Shown here: in pieces, positions 15,949-27,700 of the stretch
Layout: every line of letters begins with the position of its first letter
How positions within the stretch are numbered: the stretch's first letter is position 1
Origin: Dipylidium caninum
Lineage: Eukaryota > Platyhelminthes > Cestoda > Cyclophyllidea > Dipylidiidae
Length of the DNA: 64,000 nucleotides
Assembly: GCA_017562135.1 (NCBI GenBank)
Contig: QEYB01000715.1
Coordinates: forward strand, 1,178,001-1,242,000
Direction: 5' to 3'
Notes under the pieces: model-generated
Databases searched by the model: none
Told to the model about the DNA's origin: nothing
What the model saw: only the letters and a program-made list of their open reading frames with translations
Made by a program: the position numbers and the translations under genes

Positions 15949-18900
15949 CAGCAGCAGCAGTTCTACAAGCGGAAGAGGCCGAACCAGGAACTCGCGTAGC
16001 TCCAGCAGTTCCAGCAACTCCAGCAGTTTGAGCAACCTTCGCGCTGGACATTTAATAAACGTGCGACGAAGCCCTGCGACGTTTATCAGCGTTGAGCCCC
16101 TTGTCTTCGAGACGAAGTCGAAAAGGGGGTAGGTGTTACGGGGGTGGTAATTGCCCTCCCCTCTTGGCTAACGTGGCCGTTAACCAGGGGAACAAGACGA
16201 TGGATGAGTTTGAGAGGCTGCTGTTGTTTATATACAATTAGGCATTTCAACGCTTGTCACCCTTCTTAGAGGCCCGAACAACGCTGCTCGCATGGGGAGA
16301 AGTCCAGTGAGTGGACAGGGGCGATGCCACCCACAACACCACCCCCGTCACCGCGAATTCGAGCGCCAACGACATCGGCGAATGTAGTGAGCTTTACTGG
16401 TCGCTTATCTCTCTCTGTACCAACGAAAACACGTTTACGAGATCTTGGGCAGATGGGTGGAACGTCTTTGTGGCAGAATTATTTCTGCCGAATTTATCCA
16501 TGACACAATTAATGTGAAAAAGTCAACATCGTTAAAAGCTAAAATGTCTTAGCAGTTTCAATTGGGTGTGCATGCATTTTTTTCGTCCAGGCTCTAATTA
16601 CTTAACTTTGCGTTTCCACCCAGCCAAACGCCTCCGATTGAGCAGATCGTGGTCGAGAACTGCGAGCCCGAGATCGAGACCTGCCCGCACATGTGAGTGA
16701 AACCCGCCGCCACGTCGGCGCGGGGAGCACCTGCTCGCTCTCCGTGCTCTGTGGTCACAATTTAACCTCATGACGTTTACCAAATGCCTCTTGTCTGGCT
16801 AACTTTTACGGCCACTTATCATGCCTTTTCCTTGCCCAATTTCAGTGAAAAAGGCAAAGTTACCGACCAGTGAGTATTCACTTCGTTTCACGCCTAACGC
16901 GCCCGCCACCAGCTGGCTGTAGTGCGGTCGCACTCTGACCCGCCTTCCCTTTGTCCCCACTTGGAGCGGTTGTCGTTGTTTTCCATCGTAATGCTCGCTC
17001 CTTCCTGCTTTGAGAAACCTATGAGTGTACGACTTTGAAGTTTTTTGAACTAATGCACTTATATTTAATGCATTAGGGCCAACTGTCAGTCGAGCCTCGT
17101 GCTGCGTCACGTTTGCAAGAAGTGCCAAAAGAACTTAGATACGGGCAGAGCCCTTGTGAGGCAAGTTCTTCTTCTTTTCTCCTTTACCACATTCACCACC
17201 CTACTTCTTCTCTCCCCGGCCTCCCACACCGCCCCTTTTGTCCACTTTCGCTTTGCGTCTTTGGTATCCTCATCCCTATCGGCTCTGTATGCGATGAGAA
17301 GCATTTTGCGCTCATTTTCAAGAGAAAGAATATCACATACACAAACACACGCCGTGGAGTTGAAGAGCATCGGCTTAGCGCACCAGTAGCGCTGAAGTAG
17401 GAAAAGTGTGCAGCTTTTAACGCTTTGTCTCCACTTTGTCTATGGGCAGGCGAAACTCGATTTGCGGGAGCGCCAGACGGAAGGAGGGATGTCAAAGCAG
17501 GTGAGTGAGGAACAATTAAATAAGTAAGGTGGATCCTAACTAATCGCGTTTCTTATCTCCACCAGACTCAGGGCTACGAGTGCGGCGTCACCGCTGCAGT
17601 GCCACCACGCTCGTCCTCAGTCGAAGGTTAGAGGAGTGCGAAGCAAATCGCCTCCGTACGTCGACTGATGCTTAGTTTTTTTCGAATGTCTGAATAGCCA
17701 AACTTATGTCGCCTTCTTCTCTAAAACACATCTCCGACCTTTCTATTGAGAACTTAGAAATAACGGACCGCTCTAACACCTAGAGCACTCGAAACTACCG
17801 CAATAAGCATACTTGGATCAGTTGACACTTTTAGTAATGAGTTAATTGCATTCGTATCTTGAGTTTTACAATCATTATGGCGTAAATTCTCAGCACATTT
17901 CGACCGTCAAGTGGAGGCTCAAAGGCTAGGTGTTCTGCGCAAAACTATTTACCCCTCCTTTCCTCTCCTCTCCATTCCTCTTCTCTGCCCTCTCGCGCCG
18001 TCCCCCTCCCCTCTCCCGCCCTCCTCTCCCCGCTCCCTCTTTTCATTCACACCAAAGAATAGGACAGTTGGTCACAGTTCGCCTAATTCCTGCCAGCCTG
18101 TTGCTATCTCAACGGTCGTGCCCACCTTGGTGAGCGGCAGCAAATGGACCAGTGCTTCCTCTTTTAGTCCTACTTGACAAGCACTTCCGCGCTTCACATA
18201 CACACAAACACACAACCGTTCGCTTTAGCGTCGTGCACCTCCATCCCGCCTTTCGCATCACCTAACATGGAAAATACTACCAAACTGCTTCCACTTTTCA
18301 GAGTCCTTCCTCGACGATACCACGTAAAATGCTTTCAGAATGAGGGCTACAGCAGTGAAGATGAATTAATTCATCTGCGAGGTGGGGAAATTTTCGCCAA
18401 TCGGTAAGGCCATGCAATTTTGATTCTTTTCGTCGTATTTTCATTTCTACCAACTTGTATGCTTAAAACATTGAGTTTTGAAATTAAACTTGATACGAAC
18501 TCTCTCAATTCATATCTCACCTCGTTGATCTTTACCAGGGCCTTTATCAAATGCTACCGATTGCACCATAACAACTATCCGTGCGACAGGAATAAGGTGC
18601 GTTCGGTAACAGTTTGCCTCCTTAGCAAATTTGTTTGTCAGAGGTGAGAGGTTTCATTCATTGCACCATTCGTTTGCTTCAGAAAACGCCGACTTTTACG
18701 GTCCGAAGTATTTCTGATCTCAGACGAGGTGAGCCAACGTTTAGGTCGCACAAGTTGAGCGTTAATTGAGGCGCCACTGGGAGGCACCGACGCAACGCCC
18801 TCGTTTCCGCAGAGAGAAAGGCATTTCGCATGATGAGCACCTGCTGTGTGAAGTAGAACCCCTTGAGTCAAGCTTTATGCTTTCCCGTGTAAGAGTGAAG

Positions 18901-20448
18901 ACGTAACCGACACTGACACCAGTTAATGTCGCACAGTGCGACGGCTGCGCTGTCATCTTATTTTGTGTCAACTCGTGCACATGACGTCTCGTGTGCTTTA
19001 GGCGATTTGATATGTGTTTTGAAATTGTTCTTTTATGATTTTATAGTCTGTTGAGGCGATCAAACTCGGTAGAACAAAAGTGCCAAACTTCCACCAGTAA
19101 ACTGACTTTCATTTTCTTCTATTTCCTTTCCTGATAAAACTGCTGTTTGACGAATTGTCGCTTTCTCCGTGACGTAGAAGTAGTTTTTCACACTATATTT
19201 TCCCCCTTTTATATGGCCTCTTGTCTCGTCCCCCTCTGCCATTGTGACGCGAATAACTTCTTGCGCTTGACGTGAATAACTGATCATCTTGGATGGCGTT
19301 GTTCTGATTTGGTTGCGCAATAATTTGCACAGTGTCATGGCTGGCTCATTACCTCGCCAGGCGCAGCCGAGACTTGGCATTTAATTACGTATCGCGGGGT
19401 TTCGTAGCATTATTAGAATCGGGTCGACTGGACGTCTTGTGTCGCTTTTTGTCTGCTTACATATTCACTGTTCGAGTACGCCGACGCGGGTGGGCAAGAC
19501 GGCCCCGTTTGTGACAGTCGTCGTGCCGTTGGAGCAGAGGGAATGAGCGAAGTGTGGTCGAGTCCTCGGCAGGCGTTAGTGTCTCGAAGCCATCTCAGCT
19601 TCACACTGACTACGGCGCAAGCACCCCTTTAGCTTAATCCGTTCGAGAATTATCCTTCTTCGTTTAAACCGCCTTCGAAATAGGTGTCGTCAATCACTTC
19701 CTCAAACTCGTGTCGCCCGAATTAGTCTAAGTCGATAGAGCTTGCGGGCTACTGAAGGGCGACACATCAGTTTGGCCTCCTCAACTGATGACTTCTCTGC
19801 TTCCCAGCCTCAAGCAGTAAGGGCTGCCGGCGCCGCCTGCTTTCTTTGAGGGCCCCTTGTCCCCTCATTGGGGAAGAATGCACTCAGTACTGGGTCCGTT
19901 TTTTCGAGTGTAATCATGAGTCCAAGATACTTAAAAAGACTCGGAGACAGCTTTACCCGACCCGCACATCCCACCCCGACCTGGAGTGCTGCCAGGATCT
20001 GATTGCCTGCCCTCTGAGGCGGTTGATTTTGCCTGGGTAATTGGCAGACGGTTTGGCGTAGCTAATTCCTGCCGGCAGCGGCGCCTGGGACTGGCAGTCT
20101 CGTCTAAATGCCGGTCGACATGCGACCGCGGCGCTGAGCTCCCGCGCTCTCAGTAAACACGTAGTTCTTAGGTGAAAAGTAAGTCTGATGGACGTTAAAA
20201 CGACGTAATTTTAACGATTAAACTCACATGATCACTTCAACGGCAAGATTATTTTGTCTTTGAATGCCCGTGACCTTTAATACCGCCTTGAACTGTGAGG
20301 CGGTAGAACAAATTCGTAAATTCAACTAGAAGCAGAATAGTCCTCCCCTTTCCCTCTCCCAGACTCTAGTGCGACCCCCGAGCTGCTGGAAACGCTCCTG
20401 AAGCGGTTGGGGAAGCATTCTCAAGGCCTCATTTCGGTCGTTAAGTAG
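881..20448 (+). CDS. Unrecognised multi-exon Ser/Pro-rich, probably nuclear protein; 3' end tentative
   Basis: I do not recognise the family. Exon model: 881-973, 1006-1152, 1189-1383, 1553-1638, 1927-2094, 2598-2789, 3149-3202, 4074-4166, 7852-7944, 8056-8199, 9318-9392, 10090-10230, 15433-15501, 15895-16128, 16624-16692, 16846-16869, 17077-17160, 17450-17500, 17566-17655, 18302-18403, 18539-18643. Tentative later exons are 18683-18728, 19047-19096, 19361-19422, 19808-20036, 20079-20113 and 20363-20448, which ends in TAG. Residues 1-170 look helical; then come a Pro/Ser-rich segment, acidic/basic patches, a poly-Ser tract (15899-15960) and a Cys-containing segment (17077-17160: VCKKCQKN). 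The start is the first ATG after an in-frame stop. From 1927 to 18643 every exon is a multiple of three bounded by phase-2 introns. The intron after 17160 uses a GC donor. Exons up to 16869 are well supported by frame plus signals; those after 17500 were partly chosen to keep phase and are weaker. Confidence 0.6.
4167..7851. other. Large intron (3.7 kb) of the first gene
   Basis: The donor GTTAGT follows 4166 and the acceptor ends at 7851. The intron contains an (AT)n microsatellite near 6536-6559. Several open frames occur on both strands at 4.5-6.4 kb (for example 4503-4880 on the minus strand, 125 codons), without recognisable domains or splice signals. They could be remnants of mobile sequence, but I saw no terminal repeats or polymerase motifs. 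Confidence 0.35.
6536..6559. repeat. (AT)n microsatellite
   Basis: Roughly twelve AT dinucleotides in the large intron 4167-7851 of the first gene. Confidence 0.9.
9970..9990. repeat. (ATA)n trinucleotide run
   Basis: About six to seven perfect ATA/TAA units inside the intron 9393-10089 of the first gene. Confidence 0.85.
10231..15432. other. Largest intron (5.2 kb) of the first gene
   Basis: The donor GTAGGT follows 10230 and the acceptor is CATTAG ending at 15432. It contains a long CT-rich microsatellite at about 11954-11998. The longest open frame is 13553-14065 (+, 170 codons), which shows no family resemblance or splice-compatible edges. No nested gene could be supported. Confidence 0.35.
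11954..11998. repeat. (CT)n microsatellite
   Basis: Slightly interrupted CT dinucleotide run within the 5.2-kb intron. Confidence 0.9.
15899..15960 (+). repeat. AGC/AGT triplet repeat encoding poly-serine
   Basis: Imperfect run of serine codons (AGC blocks flanking AGT blocks) inside the exon 15895-16128. It encodes about 17 consecutive serines, followed by a second Ser-rich stretch. AGC/AGT interruption is consistent with selection on the amino acid as well as slippage. Antisense frames through the same DNA read as poly-Leu or poly-Ala and are shadows. Confidence 0.9.
16846..16869 (+). other. 24-nt microexon of the first gene
   Basis: The acceptor TTTCAG lies immediately upstream and the donor GTGAGT immediately downstream. 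The exon is eight codons long, begins and ends in phase 2, and reads EKGKVTD between split codons. Inclusion or skipping leaves the downstream frame unchanged. Both flanking exons (16624-16692 and 17077-17160) share the phase, which supports the call. Confidence 0.65.
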
Positions 20449-23400
20449 GAAGTTGACCAAATACACACAAACTCCACTATTTTGCTGGGAACTGAAGGGA
20501 AAGTGTCCTACCTTTGAGATTGCTTTACTGGTTGGAAGAGCGCTGCCTCAAAACTAGCGCGCTAACCTCATTCGGTGCCGGTAGCTAGCGCGCTTATTTC
20601 TGTCTTCCCAAGACTGACAACCAAAAATGTGTCGACCTGCCTTTACGCGGGTTTGGCTAACAACCGGTTGCCTCGTGTGAGGCGTCGTGAGCAGACTGTC
20701 TGGAATGAAATCCCATGGGGCGCATCAAGCCTCGTGCAACTGCGTTTACCCCGGTTCGACGCCCCCGTTTTACGAGCCTCAGACAATGACTACGAGAGTC
20801 ATGGGGAAAAGCGAAAAATAACACTTCACACATTGATTTCCTTCTGAGACTCCTGGGTAATTGGTTTAACAAGGGTGTGAATTTAAACCGAAAAAAATTG
20901 CACACTTCAGGAAGTCCTCGCCTGGAACGTCATCCGAGCCTGAGAGCATAAAAAATCTAGCCCCACATACGTGTTGAGGCACCGAATGCATTCCGCGGCA
21001 TTTTGATGCAAAATTCCACTCATGCGGTCCATTGCGCTGACAATTCTTGCAGCGAATGTCCTTGCAGCCGCATGTAAAACGTTTCGAGTAGCTTCTACGT
21101 GGCACTGAACACAGAGTCAGTCATTCGCGCAAGCTTTCGAGCGGTCAGCCTGGATCGCCTGACCCCTGAACAACGTACCTCGAGCGAGCCACCATCCTCC
21201 CCTCGTCGGTTCGTTGTGCTACTGCGCGTATCACAATACGAGTGTGTGTTGATGTATCAACTGCTGGCCTGCCTGTTCTCTTGCGGTGCAGCGGCACCGA
21301 ATCAGTTTGGGTTCCGAGGCCGAGGTGAGGCAGACGGAAGGCGTAACCATGCGGTCCGGTGGGGACCACAGGCCTGGAAGGTGCTGTTCCCAACGGCTTA
21401 GCCGCTCCACTCAGACAAGTGAAATCGCCCGCATCGGTTGGAGTACCTGTGGAACCGTTACAAGGCATCAGGTGGCAACTCGCTTCTTCTAGCTCTCATT
21501 GTGTCTCACAAACTAGGCGTTAGTGCGCCTAAGACACCTAAAAAGATGGGAGTTGGGTTGTCTCAGCATGGAGTTAAAGGGATTCCTTTGGGTCCACTTT
21601 ACCACCACCAAGGGCGCTTTAACTGGAGAGGCGGTCCGACGGCGGCGTATAGACTGGAGCCGCTCTTCAAGACAGCAGTCATCACCTCGAACAACACATT
21701 TCACCCTGTGGAGTGACAGCATGATTTAATTAAGCCTGCTGACGAGTCCTTCTGCCCTTCACACGGCTGGTCGTGGTGCGGCAGGTTCCCGGAGGCGAGT
21801 GAAATGCGTGTAATGCTTTAATTCGATTTAACTCATTCCTCCCACTGCTCGCCTCAGTAACAACTACGTGTGTGCGTGAGTATTTGACGGGTGACGCTCA
21901 TTCTCCCACTGATCCTGGGACGACTCACTTTTTCATACCAGTCAAGTGTGCGTGAAGCCGGCTGGACTTGCATTCCCAGGACGTGTTTGCCGTTGTTGAA
22001 AGGCGTCCTTCGTCACTTTTTGTGCAATCTACCACTTGGTTGTAGATAACTGATAAGTGGGGCGGCCTCTGCTACTTAATAATGAAAACTTTAAAATTTG
22101 ACTCTCAGGGGCGCCCATTTGAGCGTGTCCGTCTAGCGTGAGATAAAACTTTAGTGAACGAAGAGCGCTGCCATCATCCACTTCCCCTTCGAAAAATTCC
22201 CTCTTTGTTTGTCACCTGTCTGATTTTTTGTTCTCCTGCAAATTATTACGCGAAGCACAAACCACTCGGTGTCACTGGCACATTAGCACACACAAGCGCT
22301 GCACAACACGTGGCTGCCACTTCTTCTTTTGGCATCGCAGACGCACCACTCCACCCGGGTGCGTTCACCGTGAGGCCTCGTCGTGGGAGCTGCAGTTATT
22401 CAAGAGAAGACTTGTCCCGGTGGTTTGACGGTCTGCGGCACAAAAGGCGACCTGCCTGGTGCAGTGGGCAGGTGCCGCTTTCACACACACACACACACAC
22501 ACACATGAACAGGTTCAAAATACGGAGTTTTGACCCACACCAAAAGTTCCCTTGACGGACTTTCTAGGTGGCGCTAGGCTTTGAAGGCTGTCAACACAAA
22601 GGCGAACCGCCCCTTGGGGACGGCCACGTGCTCTGACACATAGGGAAAGTTTTGTGGGAACCCACGCTCTCCATTAATCCTGGTGGGATCGGCGGGGTCG
22701 AAAGGTGCCACTCGAGTGATGGGGCTGGGCTGTTGCCGCCCATGACCCCGTGGGAGGGGCTGCTATCGAGCTGCCCTCCGAAGTTAATTTACACCAAATG
22801 AGCCCACATGGTTGAGAGATTGTTTTTACTATAGGAGAATAAGTAATATTTCATCACGAACATCGAGGCGCCGGGGAGTTGCATGCCACGGCAAATAAAA
22901 AAGTGTGATGGTTAAAACAGCCGAACGGAAGATCCTGTCACCACCATGGTACCACGCTAAAAGTTTAGACCTGGGGAAAGCAGTGGTCGCTTTCGCACCT
23001 CGACCGGCGGAACTCGGTCACCACGCCACCACGAGGCCTTGTTTTGGTTCCCTTCCACCACGTTCGACTGCAGTGGTGAACAGTCGGCCCGTCTCCGGCA
23101 GCGATGCGAGCTCGCTTGCTGCCACCCCGTAGGCGGTGAAACCAAGTCACTCTGCCATATAATCCCCCCCGGGGTCCATTATATAGCAGAATTCTGACAT
23201 CACTAATAATTTATTAACTAAAGCCGCAAATTTTGTCGACCGCTGTGGATTTTTGGAGTGCACGTCAACCCTTAACTTGATAATTTCTCCATCGTGCCTA
23301 TTTCAATCTCTTGGGACCGAATTCTATTGCGTGAACACAGCGGGCTTTAAATCAGGGCGAGTGAGAGAGGCCGAAAATGGTAGAACTGGAGACACGGGCA

Positions 23401-24740
23401 CAAAGGCAGATCTTACTGCGGAGGAGTCTGGCAGAGGACGCTCTCATGTACCACAATGCAAGGAGGAGGGCCCCGATTTAGTAAACCCATCGCCTCCCTC
23501 CAGTTGGTGAATGAGGCTTGCGGTGATGGCCAATTCTCAACCGCTCACTTACAAGTTTGTTCCCTTCCTCGATGTTCTTCTCACAGATGGCTAATTGCTC
23601 GGAAGACGACTAACCAACGGTCCAACCAGTCATAAACTCTGCTTGCAATTGCTCTACCGAAGAAACCTTAACACCTCTGGCATACTCTAAGAATAAGTAA
23701 GTTTTGTCTCGAGTTCGCAACAGTTGGTGTGGTCAAGATAAAAATGTTAAAGTGAACAGCTAACATTTCTCCAGACGAAGCGAGAGGTGAGATTTGGAGT
23801 TCTGGGTTCTTCCCCTCCTTGTGTAGATAATTTCATTATTCGGGCATTGTACTTTCCTTTAAGGCAGTGTAATATGCTGGGTTAATGATTTTAGACTCGA
23901 CTATTAGTGGGCTGACTTTGTGGCATTTATTACAAATTCAGTTGATGACTGTAAAAAAAATCTCCCTAATTCATTATCAACCATTCCGAAGATTTAAATT
24001 TTACATATAATTGCGAGGCAAACAATGTCACGGGAGTGACCTTGTAAATGTTTAGCCTCATGGGGTCAGAGTGAGCTGCCCCGTTTTATTTGCTCTTGTT
24101 CATTGTTATTACAGGGGGATAGTTGGCTCGATTTTACTGATCACGGCCGACGAAAGGATTGGCGGCGCCGACACAGGTCCAGGCACAGGCCACCTTGGCC
24201 GCCAGCCAATCAGCGGCCCCGAGCGGGCAGCCAATAGCATTCCGCCGTGGTCGGACTAAAGTGCACGCGTCAAGTCCTTTCAACGCGGCAAAAGCGGAGG
24301 AAGGTAAGCGACCGCAGATACCATCTTCGTTGTTGATAGCGCCGTTTTTTTGTCAACTGCACTGCTATCGCGGCGTGTTGTCTGCCACCTCGGGCGTGTT
24401 TGTAGGGGTCAGCGTCACACCGTCGCTGTTATGACTGGCTCTTTATTGTCATCCCGCTTTGACACTGGTTTATCCCCATGGGCGTAATAACGATGTGAAT
24501 AAAACAAACATTTAACAGGCAGGTTTTGGCACGCGATGAAACTGAGTATTAATTAGTAGTATAAACGCTGCATGTCATAACACTCGCGGTTAACCTTTCG
24601 ATACTTCTTGGAAAGCACCAGAAAAGGCCACCTCCGTACAGAGTAGGCCTAACATTTGCCAGCCGGCCAAATAAGGGGATTGCGAGCTTCGAAGTCAGGT
24701 TCATAATTGGCTAAATGATCTCTTGCACTAATTATAGCGA
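20449..24740. other. 4.3-kb gap without a confident gene
   Basis: Moderately GC-rich sequence with many short open frames and no recognisable domain. It contains a (CA)n microsatellite at 22482-22505. One segment, about 24157-24308, has a good donor (GTAAGC after GAGGAAG) and an Ala/Gln/Pro-rich open frame, and may be an untranslated or coding exon of a flanking gene. Its upstream frame closes at 24138-24140 and its acceptor is weak, so it is not called. The promoter of the sushi-domain gene should lie at the right end. Confidence 0.35.
22482..22505. repeat. (CA)n microsatellite
   Basis: About twelve perfect CA units in the gap between the first two genes. Confidence 0.9.
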
Positions 24741-27700
24741 ATGGTGAAACTCTTCAGTTGGTTGTCTCCAATTTTCCTGGCCTTTGCAGCGGCTGTCTAT
24801 GTGGAACGTGACAGCAATGCTGTAATTCGGACGTCGGATGGAACGTCAAAGACAGGAACTTCCCTGAAAAGGTTCCTGAGGTCCACTCGTAAGTCGACAT
24901 GTTGTTTATTTGGGTCAAACTAAGTCTACAGGGTGCAATATCAAATTGGAGAGGCGTCATATTTGGCCATTTGACTTCTAGACTGAATAGTTGGGCAGTT
25001 TTTATGCTCGAGTGGGTTCACAACATCAATTCTACGGGCCCTTTATATGAATCAAGCGCACTCTAAAGTTTGTTCATCAGAAGAATGTTGCTTTGCGTTT
25101 GTTTAGCTAACCCTACTCCTCAGTAGAGCCAGAAAATGGTGGGTGGGTAGGTGGGTGGGTGGGCCGAGGCGAGACCGGGACAGACGGTGAAGAGTTACGC
25201 GTCACCTGGCCGGGACCCACGATTGACTCGCAACATTTTCCCCGCCTCCTGCTTCCACCCGTGCTTGCGATTCAGCAGATGTTCTCGCATTCACATTCAC
25301 CTCGGAAAGCGCCAGGGCACAGCAAAATGGCAGTCGGATATCAGTGAAATTTTCTCTAGCTTTTGTGGATGTTGGCCACTCAAATCACTTTTGGGAGCTC
25401 TTGCAGTGCCTTGCTCCGATCCACATGCACACAGTGCTTCAACAAGTCGCGCAGAAGTGCAAACCTTCCCCTTTATCCGCCTGCGATCCGCAGACTCACT
25501 AATTAGCCAGTCTGGGAGGTGAAAGAACTGTTTGCGTTATTTAGACTCAGACGAGTGAATAGCCTAGTGCGGCCTTTGGTTTTGTTGCCTGTGTTGGCTC
25601 CCGAATCACTTTAAATAGACTGTAACACCGCCTTCCTCCTGCAATGCCAGCCGCTGCAGTGACTGCCGACAGCCTCTTCGATCACATCCGACGCCTTTGT
25701 GAATATTTCTGCCGCCCCAATGCGAGGTGAAGGCAAATAAAGTGCAGTTGGGCCGCCGGCGGCACGGCTTTCGTCGACGCGCAGCATAAGTAATGAAGTC
25801 CCTCACGCTCCTGCCTCTTTCCACCATCACCGGTGGCAGGAATAACTGCGACATGAATTTGCTCTTCCCCACTTCACTAACGTGTCCCTCGTTATGGTTT
25901 CGCTGTTCCCAATCACTTTTTTACAAAGGTGGATAAAAGTCAACCACCTTGACTAGAGGCGCATGTAAATGCTGAAAAGCGTGCCTGCCTTGTTCCATTG
26001 TTGGTGAAAAAGGGACGAGTGCTAAAAGCGCCTCGAGGGAGATGCCACTTCCATGAAAGTGACAAAAAACCGGGAAGGGCTGCGGTGAGCTGAATGGGAG
26101 CTAGCTAACGCCGCGTTTGGCGTACGCAGGGCCGCAATTTCAACTTCCGATGACCCGAATTGGCCATACGAGTGTCGCGTTCATTTGATTTGCAAAGGAG
26201 AAGTAATTGCAGATGAGATGGAGAACACCGTCTCGAGGTTTCCTCTCCACACTCACCAGTTTGGCCTGATTTCCGTCAGTCCGCCAGCGTTGGGCCTGGC
26301 GAGGGCGAGGGCGAACGCGATGACGGCGACTGCCGCCCGTCTGCGTCCGCCACGGGGGCTGCGCCTCCCAGCCGGCCGACCTGGCTGGCGGGGCGAGTGA
26401 GGAAAGGTCGGCGTCAAATAGGCTTTCTGCCCTTGTGTGCGGACGCAACGCTCTCCCCGCTGCATGTGCCGGCCCCGAGCATGGTGGCGGTGGGCTCCCC
26501 TTTCCCTCGTCGAATGCTTGGCCCTACAACCCCAGCGGTAGCTGAGGCCCGGCGCGACGCAGGCCGGTGAGGCGTGAGAAACGGCGAGGACATTGTCTTT
26601 CAAGTTCTCACCTCAATGCTGCCTCGCCGCCAGGAAAAAAATAAGACAGAGAGGAGGATTTTTTAATTTTGGTGGTTTAATACTTCAATGAACAAAGTTT
26701 TGGGCATTGAGTTGACAAAGAGCAACACTTAAATATCAGCAGGGACTTTACAAACTTACGTGTGATGATGTCTGGCCGTAGAAACAATGATGAATCTCGC
26801 TCCACCGATGATTCTGGACCGAATTGCGTCTGATTCTCTAACACGGTTTCCCTCGTCCTCCGACGTTGGGGAACTTGATCATTCCTCACGCTCTGGTGAT
26901 AACCTAATATGCATTCCTGATCAACGCATAAGTTAGATCCGGATATGGCTCGAATTCGTTCGGAAAAAGCGTCAACTGCCGCTCTCTCTGTTCTTGTTGC
27001 CGATATGCCTCGTGATGCCACCATGGGGTTCTGAGACTCCGCTAAAGTCTTACCAATGCGGTGGAATCGACGAAGTTTGTCGCTCTCGCAGAAGCTCCCC
27101 GCTGGGCACCTCGCCGAGAGCACGAAGACGCAGACGGTTGGCGTTATCGTGTCCGTCTCACGGAGGAGAAGAGGCTGGTGATGCACAGTGGCGACGAGGG
27201 GGTGCGTATCGCTCGCGTCTTGCCCCAACTGAACAAAACGGAGTCCCGACAAAGCGTCTCTCTACTCACACAAACAGTTTTTCCCCTGTGGACAGACTTC
27301 TCATTTTGTTCCCCTGACGAGCACTGAACGTCTGGATCGTCTTGGCGCTGAAGCACTCTTCTTGCTTGCAGTGCGGCACACTGCTTTATGATTTCCCAAA
27401 CTTATGAAGCCTATTAGTGGAAAAGGTGTCAAACGCTAAAAGCATATTTGTTTGAGGACATGAGACTGTCCTCTACCCCTCGTCGAACCCACTCCTCGAC
27501 GAAACACTTGTCCACATTTCTCCGTCCCGCTTCCTTCTTCTCCGCCACTTCCTGTGAAGTCGGATGGCTTTACCAAGAGTGATTTCTAGGCTTTACTGCG
27601 CGTTCTGTGATCTCACTTGTCTGTACAAAGTAGTCCACGAGGAGCGGAGTTTGGCCCCGCCCAGCACTGTCACAACTTGCCAGCTGAGCAATTGCCTGGT

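Noticed and set aside
15832..16051. Minus-strand poly-Leu and poly-Ala frames
   Set aside because: Antisense of the poly-Ser repeat; they exist only because of the triplet run.
20521..20600. tRNA-like or hairpin segment with AGCGC repeats
   Set aside because: Contains GGAAGAGCGC and inverted AGCGC words, but I could not fold a cloverleaf with a T-loop.
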